In this document: positions 19,294 through 28,986 of the stretch, piece by piece
Layout of the letters: every line of letters starts with the position of its first letter
Numbering within the stretch: the stretch's first letter is position 1
DNA from: Pedobacter sp. ok626
Lineage (GTDB): Bacteria > Bacteroidota > Bacteroidia > Sphingobacteriales > Sphingobacteriaceae
Length of the DNA stretch: 64,000 nt
Direction of reading: 5' to 3'
Assembly: GCF_900100435.1 (NCBI RefSeq)
Contig: NZ_FNEX01000002.1
Location: 62,001-126,000, forward strand
Position numbers and translations under genes: made by a program
Notes under the pieces: generated by a model
Seen by the model: the letters and a program-made list of their open reading frames with translations, nothing else
What the model was told of the DNA's origin: nothing
Databases searched by the model: none

Positions 19294-19389
19294 TTCACAC
19301 CTGGTTCACACCTCCTTCACACCAAACCCACAAAAAGGTACCTTTTTGTGAAGAAAGTGTGTCTAATGTGTGGATCATGTGAGGACTAT
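19294..19389. repeat. Quasi-palindrome with six 11-bp-phased CACAC/GTGTG half sites
   Basis: The left half has TTCACACC at 19294, 19305 and 19316, exactly 11 bp apart. The centre is a perfect 22-bp palindrome (19329-19350, CACAAAAAGG TACC TTTTTGTG overlapping at the middle). The right half has GTGTGTCTAAT, GTGTGGATCAT and GTGAGGACTAT at 19357, 19368 and 19379, again 11 bp apart. Half-site centres lie about 20, 31 and 42 bp either side of the dyad. This points to a multi-site protein-binding region or cruciform, 190 bp before the DUF2723 gene. Confidence 0.7.
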
Positions 19390-19575
19390 TCCTTAACTCC
19401 GTTCCGATTCAGCAAACTTATGTACTTGATCAAGCTCCTTGAATCCAATGATACCACCAAAAAAATTACTAAAAAATGTTAAACTCCTCCATACATTGCC
19501 TTACTATCAATCTTATTCTTTATTTTCGGCTGCATTTTAATCGCCTCAATAACACATTAACTATTCAATAAAGAA

Positions 19576-22500
19576 ATGAATTATTCAAAAATTAATAATC
19601 TTACTGGCTGGCTTTGCTTTCTAATTGCCGCTGTAACTTATATTTTAACATTAGAACCATCTGTAAGTTTCTGGGATTGCGGTGAGTTTATCGCTTCCGC
19701 TTTTAAAATGCAGGTTGTGCATCAACCAGGTGCTCCGTTATTTTTAATGATTCAAAGATTCTTCTCTCTTTTCGCTTTCGGCGATATTCATAAGATTGCC
19801 TATTTTATGAACGTAGGTTCGGCAATTGCCAGTGCTGCCACTATATTATTCTTATTCTGGACCATCACAGCTTTAGCTAAGAAAGTCCTGATCAAAGAAA
19901 ACGAAGAAATCTCTAAGGGTAATTTAATCGCTATCATGGGAGCAGGTGCAGTTGGTGCCTTGGCCTATACTTTTTCTGATAGTTTCTGGTTTTCGGCTGT
20001 TGAATCTGAAGTATATGCTTTATCATCTTTATTTACAGCCATCGTTTTCTGGGGAATTTTAAAATGGGAAGCCCAGGCAAATGAACCACGTGCTGATAGA
20101 TGGTTGCTATTTATAGCTTATATTATGGGCTTATCGATCGGTATTCACTTATTGAACTTACTTACGATTCCAGCTATCGCTTTTGTTTACTACTTTAAAA
20201 AGACAGACAAACCTACTACTGCAGGAATTGTTAAAACAGGAATCATAGGTATACTTATTCTTGCCGTTATACAATATGGAATTATACAATACCTGGTTTC
20301 ATTTGGTGCATATTTCGATTTATTCTTTGTCAACACTTTAGGATTAGGCTTTGGCTCAGGCGTACTTTTCTTTGCCATTTTATTAATCGCTGGTTTAGTA
20401 TGGGGAATCCGTTATTCTATCAAACACCAGAAAAAAGTTTTAAACTTAGCATTGCTTTCAACCGTATTGATCATATTCGGTTATTGCTCATTTGCGATGA
20501 TTGTTATCCGTGCAAAAGCAAGTCCTAACCTAAACAACAGCGATCCTGAAAATGCTTTCTCATTCCTAAGCTATTTAAACAGGGAACAATATGGCGACAG
20601 ACCACTATTGTTTGGTCCTAACTATAACTCACAAAAAGTAAACCTTACACAAGGCAAAACCTTATATAGAAAAGGTGATGACAAATATGAGGTTGCTGGT
20701 AAAAAAACTGAATACGAATACGACAAAACCACTCCTTTCCCAAGGATGTATAGTGATGAGGGACGACATGTTTCTTATTATAAGGATATGATGGGTTTTG
20801 ACGATAGTCATTTCCCTAGCTTGTTTGACAACATTGGTTTCCTTTTCAGGTACCAGGTGGGCCAAATGTACATGCGCTACTTTATGTGGAACTTTGTTGG
20901 CCGTCAAAATGACGATCAGGGACAAGGAAGCTTATACGAAGGGCAATGGTTAAGCGGTGTTAAACCTATTGATGCGATGATGCTTGGTGATCAGAAAAAC
21001 CTTCCACCATCTATCGTAGACAGCAATGCTTACAACCGCTTCTTCTTCCTTCCACTTATTCTCGGTTTACTGGGTGCTATTTGGCACTTTAAAAGAAATC
21101 AAAAGGACGCAGGCATTGTTGCCTTATTGTTTTTCTTTACCGGTCTGGCTATTGTACTTTACCTGAATCAAAAGCCACTTGAACCTCGTGAAAGGGATTA
21201 TGCTTATACCGGATCCTTCTATGCCTTTGCCATTTGGATAGGTCTAGGCGTATTGGCCATCCGCGAATGGTTATTCAAAAAACTAACACCTGCAACAGGA
21301 GCTGTATTGGCTACGATTACAGGCTTATTTGCCGCACCAGTTATTATGGGCGCTCAAGGTTGGGATGATCACGATCGTTCGAGCAAAATGGTAGCTCACG
21401 ACATTGCAGTCGATTACCTGCAGTCCTGTGCACCTAACGCCATTCTATTTACTTATGGTGACAACGATACTTACCCATTATGGTATGCCCAAGAGGTAGA
21501 AAACATCAGACCGGATATTAAACTGGTTAACTTAAGTTTGTTCGACACCGACTGGTATATCAATGGAACAAGAAAACTGCAAAACGAATCTGCACCCCTA
21601 CCTATAACAATGAAGCCTTCTCAATATGTACAAGGTGTTAGAGATGTAATGTATTACCAGGATTATAAAGTTGCTGGTTCTGTAGAATTAAGCAACATTC
21701 TTGCGATCCTTTTATCTGACGATGCTGAGGATAAACTTCCGTTACAAGATGGAAGCAGAGAAAACTTTATTCCTACCAAGAACTTTAAACTTACAGTAAA
21801 CAAAGCCGACGTACTTAAAAATGGCGTTGTAAGCCCAGCAGATTCAAGTAAAATTGCTCCTGTATTGGAATGGACATTCAATAAAAACTATGTAACCAAA
21901 GGTACATTGGCTTTCTTCGACATTCTGGTACACAACGACTGGAAAAGACCTATCTATTTTGCCAGCACTGTACCGTCAGATCAATACAATGGCCTTGACA
22001 ACTATTTATACAACGAAGGCTTAGCCTTGCGTTTACTGCCATTAAAAGCTGACACATCAGCAAATAGAGCAGAGCTGATCAACACGCCTGTTCTTTACAA
22101 AAACGTGATGGATAAATTTGTATGGGGAAATATCAAGAATGCAAAATACCTTGATCCTCAATCATCAGATGACATATCGATCTTTACCAACGTATTCAAC
22201 AACACCATCTCTGGCTTAATCAAAGAAGGTAAAGCTGAAGATGCTAAGAAAGCTGTAAATCGTTACTTTGAAGTAATGCCTGAGCGCTTCTATGGAATGC
22301 GTTCTATGATGGGCACCTATTTCATGGCTGAAAATCTTTATCTGTTAGGTGACGTTAAAAGAGCGAATGCTTTAATTGAAAAATCTGCAGCATACATCCA
22401 AAAGGAACTTACTTACCTGGCCGATGTTTCTGAAAGCAAGCGTAAATTTATTGGCGGACAGAACGTTCAACTAGGTTTATCATTCCTAAATCAAATGTCT

Positions 22501-22605
22501 AAAACAGCCGCACAGCATCAGCAAACAAAACTGAGCGAAAGCTTAAACCATCAGTTTGAAGGCCTTGAAGCAAGGTTCTCACCATACTTTGCCGCTGGTC
22601 AGTAA
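19576..22605 (+). CDS. DUF2723 multi-span membrane protein, candidate protein O-glycosyltransferase
   Basis: 1009 residues. The first about 600 residues hold about 12 membrane helices. The start LEPSVSFWDCGEFIASAFKMQVVHQPGAPLF is the DUF2723 signature, with Asp/Glu in the first loop where GT-C fold glycosyltransferases keep their catalytic acid. The C-terminal about 400 residues form a soluble part with TPR-like helices near the end. DUF2723 also occurs in vertebrate TMEM260, reported as an O-mannosyltransferase, so a role in protein O-glycosylation at the periplasmic face is plausible. It is monocistronic, with element E2 immediately after the stop codon. Confidence 0.75.
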   Translation: MNYSKINNLTGWLCFLIAAVTYILTLEPSVSFWDCGEFIASAFKMQVVHQPGAPLFLMIQRFFSLFAFGDIHKIAYFMNVGSAIASAATILFLFWTITALAKKVLIKENEEISKGNLIAIMGAGAVGALAYTFSDSFWFSAVESEVYALSSLFTAIVFWGILKWEAQANEPRADRWLLFIAYIMGLSIGIHLLNLLTIPAIAFVYYFKKTDKPTTAGIVKTGIIGILILAVIQYGIIQYLVSFGAYFDLFFVNTLGLGFGSGVLFFAILLIAGLVWGIRYSIKHQKKVLNLALLSTVLIIFGYCSFAMIVIRAKASPNLNNSDPENAFSFLSYLNREQYGDRPLLFGPNYNSQKVNLTQGKTLYRKGDDKYEVAGKKTEYEYDKTTPFPRMYSDEGRHVSYYKDMMGFDDSHFPSLFDNIGFLFRYQVGQMYMRYFMWNFVGRQNDDQGQGSLYEGQWLSGVKPIDAMMLGDQKNLPPSIVDSNAYNRFFFLPLILGLLGAIWHFKRNQKDAGIVALLFFFTGLAIVLYLNQKPLEPRERDYAYTGSFYAFAIWIGLGVLAIREWLFKKLTPATGAVLATITGLFAAPVIMGAQGWDDHDRSSKMVAHDIAVDYLQSCAPNAILFTYGDNDTYPLWYAQEVENIRPDIKLVNLSLFDTDWYINGTRKLQNESAPLPITMKPSQYVQGVRDVMYYQDYKVAGSVELSNILAILLSDDAEDKLPLQDGSRENFIPTKNFKLTVNKADVLKNGVVSPADSSKIAPVLEWTFNKNYVTKGTLAFFDILVHNDWKRPIYFASTVPSDQYNGLDNYLYNEGLALRLLPLKADTSANRAELINTPVLYKNVMDKFVWGNIKNAKYLDPQSSDDISIFTNVFNNTISGLIKEGKAEDAKKAVNRYFEVMPERFYGMRSMMGTYFMAENLYLLGDVKRANALIEKSAAYIQKELTYLADVSESKRKFIGGQNVQLGLSFLNQMSKTAAQHQQTKLSESLNHQFEGLEARFSPYFAAGQ

Positions 22606-22912
22606 AGCTCGCATTCTGTTCTCCGGCTGCATTAATTCTCGCTGAAAAAGCTCGAACAAACGCTAGGCCGGTTCACAGAAAACTCGTTTTAACCTTACCT
22701 TATTCAGTGCTTAATCATAAGCACTGAATAACTAATTAAAATACTTAGCAAAAAAGAGGGCTGCATTTGATTGCAGCCCTCTTTTTTGTTATTAGCATCC
22801 TGTTATTAATACCATGCTATAATTCGGTAGAAGCGAGTTTTCTGTGAACCGGCCTAGCGTTGTTTGCCCTTCTTCAGGGCAAATTATGCAGACGGAGAAC
22901 AGAATGCGAGCT
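22606..22912. repeat. Long inverted-repeat element E2 between convergent genes
   Basis: Outer arms 22606-22625 and 22893-22912 are a perfect 20-bp inverted repeat; inner arms 22659-22686 and 22834-22861 are a perfect 28-bp inverted repeat. Between them lie small hairpins, clear on the right (22866-22880, GCCCT/AGGGC) and decayed on the left. The centre holds a 14-bp perfect hairpin (22700-22731) and a bidirectional terminator (22750-22787). The arms touch the stop codons of the DUF2723 gene (22603-22605) and accA (22912-22914). It shares CATTCTGTTC, GTCTG, CTGAAG and CTAGG blocks in the same order with element E1. Confidence 0.8.
22750..22787. terminator. Bidirectional intrinsic terminator inside element E2
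   Basis: Stem GAGGGCTGCA (22756-22765) with TGCAGCCCTC (22772-22781), 6-nt loop, flanked by A run (22750-22755) and T run (22782-22787), so it works for both converging transcripts. Confidence 0.9.
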
Positions 22913-23877
22913 TATCCTTCGTTGACAACACCCATTGCACAGAATTTATCAATCCTTGCAGCAATCATCTTGTCTGTCTTTTCTTTTTTAAGCACTGCAA
23001 GATCCTTTATAATCTGATCTTTTACAGTCTGTGCCATTAGCTCAGGGTTTTGATGTGCACCACCAAGCGGTTCTTTAATTATCCCATCGATAAGCTTATT
23101 TCTAAACATATCATCAGAAGTTAATTTTAAGCATTCAGCTGCACGCTCTTTGAAGTCCCAGCTGCGCCATAAAATAGACGAGCAAGACTCAGGAGAGATT
23201 ACCGAATACCAGGTATGCTCCAGCATATATACTTTATCGCCTATACCAATTCCTAATGCACCACCGGATGCACCTTCGCCCACTACAAAGCAAATAATAG
23301 GGACTCTTAACACCGACATTTCAAGCAAATTACGTGCAATAGCTTCACCTTGTCCGCGTTCTTCAGCCTCTAAGCCAGGGTAAGCACCCATAGTATCGAT
23401 GAAAGAAATCACAGGTTTATTGAATTTTTCGGCCAAACGCATTAAGCGAAGGGCCTTTCTATAACCTTCAGGATTGGCCATACCAAAATTGCGATATTGT
23501 CTTTCTTTAGTGTTCTTGCCTTTTTGATGACCAATGATCATTACAGTCTCGCCATTAATCGTTGCAAAACCACCTATAATCGCTTTATCATCTTTAACTG
23601 TTCTGTCGCCATGCATCTCGATGAAGTCATCGCAAATCATGCTGATATAATCCAATGTTTGTGGTCGCTCAGCGTGACGAGACATTTGAACTTTTTGCCA
23701 ACCTGTAAGGTTGTTATATAATGATTGCTGGGTTTGATCCAGCTTTTGTTCAAGCTCAGTTAAGGTCGCAGACATATCTACTTTGGTTTTATCGGCAACT
23801 TGTTTAACCTTCTCAATTTGCTGAGCTAGCTCAGCAATAGGCTTTTCAAAATCAAATGATGTTTTTATCTGTTCCAT
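22912..23877 (-). CDS. accA: Acetyl-CoA carboxylase carboxyltransferase subunit alpha
   Basis: 321 residues. N-terminal helical segment, then [46 protein letters not shown] and the carboxyltransferase core [15 protein letters not shown]. With AccD it transfers carboxyl from biotin to acetyl-CoA for fatty acid synthesis. It follows the maltodextrin cluster on the same strand after 47 bp with no obvious terminator between, but functionally it is housekeeping and likely has its own promoter. Its stop codon abuts element E2. Confidence 0.97.
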   Translation of the reverse strand: MEQIKTSFDFEKPIAELAQQIEKVKQVADKTKVDMSATLTELEQKLDQTQQSLYNNLTGWQKVQMSRHAERPQTLDYISMICDDFIEMHGDRTVKDDKAIIGGFATINGETVMIIGHQKGKNTKERQYRNFGMANPEGYRKALRLMRLAEKFNKPVISFIDTMGAYPGLEAEERGQGEAIARNLLEMSVLRVPIICFVVGEGASGGALGIGIGDKVYMLEHTWYSVISPESCSSILWRSWDFKERAAECLKLTSDDMFRNKLIDGIIKEPLGGAHQNPELMAQTVKDQIIKDLAVLKKEKTDKMIAARIDKFCAMGVVNEG

Positions 23878-23924
23878 AATCGGGCTGTAAAAATAGACAT
23901 TTTATTTTAAAAACCTTATTTATT

Positions 23925-25841
23925 TCATCCCCCGTTCAGGGCTGTCCTACTGTAGATATGGTACTCTCCCGCTGCCAAGGTTTTGTTATATGCATTTCCT
24001 GTTAAAGTAATTGTTGTCCCGGTTACGGCATCGTACCATACACCGGCAGCACCAAAGTCTACACTTGCATCTTTGCTACTTACATCAAAATTACCCACAA
24101 CCATAACCGTATTGTCAGCTTCTGCGAGCTTAATATACTTAACACCGGCCGACAAATTATAAGTCGCATCAGCTGAACTGAAAATACTATTCTTCTTTTT
24201 AAGGTTGATAAATTTTGCATAAGCGTTATACAATGCTTTACGTTCCGTTTGTTGAAAATACTCCCAATGAATAGGTTTATTGCCCGTTCTATCATTAAAG
24301 TTTATACTGACGTCATACCCCAATTCTTCAAACTGCCAGATCATTTTAGGCCCAGGTATTGCAAAAAGGAATGCTGCAGCCATTTCTTCCCTTTTCAGTG
24401 CAACAGCAAGATTTTTCACATCATAAGTGCCAAATGCATTACCATAAGCAAGATTTTTAAACATGGTGCGTTCTTCATCATGGCTTTCAATAAAATTCAG
24501 CAGGTTTTCTGACTTTCCAAAACCGTGTTTTGCAAAAAAAGCCCAGGAGAAATCTGAATTTGCCAACCAACCCATTGTGGCTTCATTCATGTTTACATTT
24601 AAACCGTTCCAAAGCATCATACCATCGTCGGACAATACCTTTTCCTCTGTTGCATCAGCAAAATGCTCTAGTATTACATAAAAATTATTGGCATCAATAC
24701 TCTTTATGTAACTGTTGTAGTCTTTCCATATCGCTACCCTACTGGCATCATAAGCACTAAAAGAGGCGTCATCGGTAGATAATTTTTGAGTAAAGCCCTT
24801 TGACAAGTCGAAACGGAAGCCGTCAATTTTATATTGCTGCATCCAAAACCTCATTACATTTTTTGCAAAGGATTTTGTAGCAGCACTTTCATGGTTAAAA
24901 TCGTAACCTACATTAAAAGGATGAGTATTGGAATTTACGTTAAACCATGGACTGATAGCGAAAGGTTTACCAGAAGGCTTGTCGAAATAAAGCTGCACCA
25001 TAGGCGACTGTCCAAATGAATGATTTAGTACCATATCCAGAATAACGGCTATTCCTCGACCGTGACATTCATCAACAAACCCCTGAAGGGCTGTTTTTGT
25101 ACCATAATATTTATCTGGTGCGAAATAGAATGAAGGATTATATCCCCAACTTAGATTTCCTTCAAATTCATTTACCGGCATTAGCTCAATTGCATTTACG
25201 CCTAATCCAACTAAATAATCTAGCTTTTGCAGGGTCGAAGCATAATTATGATCTGCTGTAAAATCCCGAACCAACAACTCATAAATCACAAGATTATTTT
25301 TTGCTGGTCTGGTAAAACTTGCCGAGTTTTTCCAGGTATACACTGATTGATTGGCCTGCATTATACTTACAATACCTGTGGTTTTTCCGGTAGGGTAAGC
25401 TTTTAATCCCGGGTAGGTATTGTTATCTATATAAACGTCATTAACAGGATCCAGAATCTTTTCACAATATGGATCGGCGACTTTTAAATCATCATCTACC
25501 AAAAACTGGTAAGCATATTCAGTATTAGGATTTAGATTATCTAGCTGTACCCACCAGATATTTCCATCAGCTGTATTTTTCATTGGACTACCTTTCCAGT
25601 CATTAAATTCTCCGATTAAGGCCACCGACTTTTTAAATGGTGCATATAGGGTTACAATTGCTGATGTACCATTGTTGATAAATACAACACCATCCTTTGC
25701 CGCAGCGGGCAAACCGGGGTCAACCGGGGGGGCTGGTATGACTGGTACAATGGGTGTAACCGGATCTGGGTTGACCTTCCCTTTTTTACATGCAGTGGCC
25801 AATACCGATAAAATCAGTACCAGGAAATAAATCCTTTTCAT
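23925..25841 (-). CDS. Surface alpha-amylase-family lipoprotein (GH13, SusG-like role)
   Basis: 638 residues. Lipoprotein signal with lipobox LATAC and a Pro/Val-rich linker, an early Ig-like/CBM48-type domain (about 50-140, VALIGEFNDWKGSPM), then a GH13 catalytic barrel and a C-terminal beta domain. The GH13 signatures are complete: VILDMVLNHS, GFRFDLSK (nucleophile Asp345), YVILEHF (acid Glu392) and ESHDEE (Asp455). Probably anchored in the outer membrane, cutting starch or maltodextrin at the surface. It is the last gene of the maltodextrin cluster, 17 bp after the MFS transporter gene. Confidence 0.88.
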   Translation of the reverse strand: MKRIYFLVLILSVLATACKKGKVNPDPVTPIVPVIPAPPVDPGLPAAAKDGVVFINNGTSAIVTLYAPFKKSVALIGEFNDWKGSPMKNTADGNIWWVQLDNLNPNTEYAYQFLVDDDLKVADPYCEKILDPVNDVYIDNNTYPGLKAYPTGKTTGIVSIMQANQSVYTWKNSASFTRPAKNNLVIYELLVRDFTADHNYASTLQKLDYLVGLGVNAIELMPVNEFEGNLSWGYNPSFYFAPDKYYGTKTALQGFVDECHGRGIAVILDMVLNHSFGQSPMVQLYFDKPSGKPFAISPWFNVNSNTHPFNVGYDFNHESAATKSFAKNVMRFWMQQYKIDGFRFDLSKGFTQKLSTDDASFSAYDASRVAIWKDYNSYIKSIDANNFYVILEHFADATEEKVLSDDGMMLWNGLNVNMNEATMGWLANSDFSWAFFAKHGFGKSENLLNFIESHDEERTMFKNLAYGNAFGTYDVKNLAVALKREEMAAAFLFAIPGPKMIWQFEELGYDVSINFNDRTGNKPIHWEYFQQTERKALYNAYAKFINLKKKNSIFSSADATYNLSAGVKYIKLAEADNTVMVVGNFDVSSKDASVDFGAAGVWYDAVTGTTITLTGNAYNKTLAAGEYHIYSRTALNGG

Positions 25842-25858
25842 AAGCTTATGGTTTATTT

Positions 25859-27232
25859 TTATTGATCTCGTCCTTCTATAGCAAGTTTATCCGCTAAAAC
25901 CTTATCGGTTTTTCGGGGTTCTCTGATAAAAACATAACAAATAACAGCGGCAACTACCATTAGTCCTCCGCCCAACTGCACAGCCAAAAGCCTATCATTA
26001 TGCAGCACCTCCCGCATTAGCCAACCAAAGCCCAGTGAGGCAATGATCTCTGGCAATACAATAAAGAAATTAAAGATCCCCATGTAAATGCCGATTTTAT
26101 CCTTTGGTAAGGATCCGCTCAACATCGCATAAGGCATAGACAAAATACTAGCCCAAGCTATACCTACTCCAGTCATACACAGATAAAGCATGTTTTTATC
26201 ATGTACCCAGGCAACACTGATTAAGCCCAAAGCTCCGCATAACAAACACAATGCATGTGTAGTTTTACGCCCAAGCCTGTCTGCTATCTTGGGTAAAACC
26301 AGGGCAAATAAAAAGGTAATCACACTATAATAGGCAAGTGTTAGACTACCGAAATCAGCACCATGGGCATACACCGGATCACTGGCATTTTTACCGCCAA
26401 ATACATTTACCGCTACAGCTGTGGTATAATAAAACCACATTAAAAACAAGCCTGGCCATGTAAAGAACTGTACTAGCGATACAATTTGCATCCTTTTAGG
26501 CATATTCAGTAAAGAATGCCAAATCTCCTTTGCACCGCCACCAAAACCTTTATTGCTTTCCAAAACCTTTTCCTTAAAGTCTACATCGGCAGGTGGATAT
26601 TCTTTAGTGGTAAAAACGGTATAAAGAACGGCTGCCAAAAAGAAAAAAGCACCTATATAAAAGGAGAACTTTACATTTTCGGGGATGCTTCCTTGTGCCG
26701 CAGTGTTACTTAAATGAAAAACATTATTCATTAGCCAAGGCAAGGCCGAAGCGATGCTACCACCTAGCCCAATCATCATACTTTGCATAATAAACCCTCT
26801 GTTCACCTGCGAATCCGGCAGTTTATCCGTAACAAATGCCCGGAAAGGTTCCATAGCTACATTTCCGGCGACATCCAAAATCCACAATAATCCCGCTGCC
26901 ATCCATAAGGCGCTGCTATGTGGCATAAAAACAAGTGCAATAGAACTAATGATGGCACCTACCATAAAATAAGGTCTTCTCCTTCCCCATTTGGGATGCC
27001 AGGTTCGATCACTTAAATAGCCAATGATAGGTTGAACAAGCAGCCCCGTTAAGGGCGCAGCTAAAAACAACAAAGGAACCTGATCGGGATTAGCCCCCAG
27101 GTTTTCATAAATACGCCCCATGTTGGCACGCTGTAAGTCCCATCCAAATTGAATACCGAAAAATCCGATACTCATGTTGATGATCTGGACTAAACTTAGC
27201 TTCGGATTTTCGGTCAATGTTTTTAAGTTCAT
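25859..27232 (-). CDS. MFS sugar transporter (maltose/sucrose SLC45-like family)
   Basis: 457 residues, 12 predicted membrane helices. The N-terminal segment GWDLQRANMGRIYENLGANPDQVP, followed by LTGLLVQPIIGYLSDRTWHPKWGRRRPYF, is typical of the disaccharide:cation symporter group related to plant sucrose and animal SLC45 carriers. Together with the neighbouring GH65 phosphorylase it most likely carries maltose across the inner membrane. It is 5 bp downstream of a GH13 gene and 17 bp upstream of the next. Confidence 0.85.
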   Translation of the reverse strand: MNLKTLTENPKLSLVQIINMSIGFFGIQFGWDLQRANMGRIYENLGANPDQVPLLFLAAPLTGLLVQPIIGYLSDRTWHPKWGRRRPYFMVGAIISSIALVFMPHSSALWMAAGLLWILDVAGNVAMEPFRAFVTDKLPDSQVNRGFIMQSMMIGLGGSIASALPWLMNNVFHLSNTAAQGSIPENVKFSFYIGAFFFLAAVLYTVFTTKEYPPADVDFKEKVLESNKGFGGGAKEIWHSLLNMPKRMQIVSLVQFFTWPGLFLMWFYYTTAVAVNVFGGKNASDPVYAHGADFGSLTLAYYSVITFLFALVLPKIADRLGRKTTHALCLLCGALGLISVAWVHDKNMLYLCMTGVGIAWASILSMPYAMLSGSLPKDKIGIYMGIFNFFIVLPEIIASLGFGWLMREVLHNDRLLAVQLGGGLMVVAAVICYVFIREPRKTDKVLADKLAIEGRDQ

Positions 27233-27237
27233 TTATT

Positions 27238-28986
27238 TTAAAATTCTATAATCTGTGCAGAAACAGGAGCTATTTTTACGGGGATGCTAGTGCCGGTAAG
27301 GATATCCAACTTCCGATTGGTTAACAATTCTTCAGCAGGTCCCAAAGATTTAATCTTAAGGATGTCCGCGGGAATCTGTATACTCGTCTCCAAAACTTGC
27401 TTACGATCAAAATTCACCATGATCAACAAACGTTGTTTGCCATTGTAACGGATGTAACCATACATTTTGTTATTCATATTTCCAGAAACAGGAACTTCAT
27501 AAATCTGACCGTTCTTGATCGCATCAGCAGTCGCGGCAATGTGCATCAGTTTCTTATAGTAATCACGTAAAGCAATCTGTTCTTTACTCAATAAGCCACC
27601 ATCGAAAGCACCATGATTCATCCATTTCTGGTGTTCGGGCACACCCCAATAATCAAATATTGTTGTCCGGTTGTCATCCCCACCAAAACCTTCTATACCT
27701 TTACCGGGTTCCCCTACCTCCTGTCCGAAGTACAACATCACTGGTCCACCAGATAAAGTAGCCGATACAACCATGGCTGGGAGTGCATAAAAAGGATTAG
27801 CGGCAAATCCAGCAGAGGCAATTCGTTCTTCATCGTGATTTTCCAGAAACCGCAACATCTTGTCTCCAAAACCAGCTGTTTCGACTCGCCAAACCTTACT
27901 AATATCTTTCACATCAGCATTTTGCTCATTTCTGATCAGTCTTTTTAATCCATCATATAAACCAACCTTATCATATAGGTAATCAAAATGACCCTTATTT
28001 AAATAGGTGGCATACACAGCCGAATTATAAGCCTCACCTATAAATATAAGTGCAGGGTATTTAGCCTTTACTTCAGGGATTACCCATTCCCAAAACTCAA
28101 CAGGCACCATTTCCGCCATATCGCAGCGAAAACCATCTACCCCTTTTCCTGCCCAGTACAATAAAATATCACGCATTTTTAACCACACGGGCGGCATGGG
28201 ATCAAAATACTTTTTTTCTCCATTTACATAATCAACTCCATAGTTTAATTTGACGGTTTCATACCAGTCGTTTTGCGAAGGAGCTTTAGAAAACACATTG
28301 TTCCCAGTAGCCTTAGCAGGCATTTCAGCAAACTTCAGGTCTTTTAAAGTATATAAAGGATCATTTACATTTAGGTGTCCGGGGACTTCGAAATGTTCCC
28401 CCGGAATATAATAATAATCGTTAGTAGCACTAAAACGCTGCGTAACATCATCCGAGGCTCCAAAATCGGCTACCCCAATAGGTTTAACTAGAGAATAGTA
28501 ATTTCTGGCAACATGATTGGGTACAAAATCAATGATCACCTTCATTCTCTTTTCATGCGTGCGGGCAACCAAGGCCTCAAACTCGGCCATGCGGTGCTTA
28601 ACATCTACGGCTAAATCTGGGTCTACATCATAATAGTCCCTGATGGCATAAGGCGACCCTGCTCTTCCTTTTACAACATCAGCATCATCTGCCGGAATAC
28701 CAAAGGCACTATAGTCCGTCATGCTGGCATGAGCAATTACCCCGGTATACCAAACATGAGTTACTCCAAGCGCTGCAATTCCATCCAGCGCTTTTGAATT
28801 GATATCGTTAAACTTCCCACTACCATTTAATTGAATGGTGCCGTAGGGGATTTGCGCTTCTTGTTTATTGCCAAATAACCGCGGCAATAACTGATAAATA
28901 ATAGGTTTACTTTGGGCCAGGCTTATGCTCTGTCCACCAATAATAGTCAATACAATCAAAGTAATATTTTTTAACAGCGACATCAT
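27238..28986 (-). CDS. Periplasmic GH13 alpha-glucan hydrolase
   Basis: 582 residues with a Sec signal peptide ending near SISLAQ and no lipobox Cys. Catalytic motifs: VIIDFVPNHV, GFRCDMAE (Asp289), FIGEAYN (Glu318) and ENHDEERI (Asp385), plus a C-terminal beta domain. It probably works on maltooligosaccharides in the periplasm; the exact specificity (amylase, alpha-glucosidase or pullulanase) cannot be told from the sequence alone. Its ATG overlaps the TGA of the GH65 gene by 4 bp, indicating translational coupling. Confidence 0.85.
   Translation of the reverse strand: MMSLLKNITLIVLTIIGGQSISLAQSKPIIYQLLPRLFGNKQEAQIPYGTIQLNGSGKFNDINSKALDGIAALGVTHVWYTGVIAHASMTDYSAFGIPADDADVVKGRAGSPYAIRDYYDVDPDLAVDVKHRMAEFEALVARTHEKRMKVIIDFVPNHVARNYYSLVKPIGVADFGASDDVTQRFSATNDYYYIPGEHFEVPGHLNVNDPLYTLKDLKFAEMPAKATGNNVFSKAPSQNDWYETVKLNYGVDYVNGEKKYFDPMPPVWLKMRDILLYWAGKGVDGFRCDMAEMVPVEFWEWVIPEVKAKYPALIFIGEAYNSAVYATYLNKGHFDYLYDKVGLYDGLKRLIRNEQNADVKDISKVWRVETAGFGDKMLRFLENHDEERIASAGFAANPFYALPAMVVSATLSGGPVMLYFGQEVGEPGKGIEGFGGDDNRTTIFDYWGVPEHQKWMNHGAFDGGLLSKEQIALRDYYKKLMHIAATADAIKNGQIYEVPVSGNMNNKMYGYIRYNGKQRLLIMVNFDRKQVLETSIQIPADILKIKSLGPAEELLTNRKLDILTGTSIPVKIAPVSAQIIEF

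Larger units (their letters stand above)
18992..19575. other. 584-bp gene-free region between tRNA-Gln and the DUF2723 gene
   Basis: It contains the tRNA-Gln promoter (19040-19070), a stretch very rich in A and T (19140-19190), and the phased inverted repeat at 19294-19389. No convincing protein-coding frame or known RNA gene was seen. Confidence 0.6.

Noticed and set aside
19140-19395. Possible replication origin: AT-rich tract next to TTCTTCACA and TGTGGATCA boxes.
   Set aside because: No perfect TTATCCACA box, only one single-mismatch match, and no dnaA or dnaN nearby. The repeat spacing and mirror symmetry do not look like a DnaA box cluster. A genome-wide GC-skew plot would decide.
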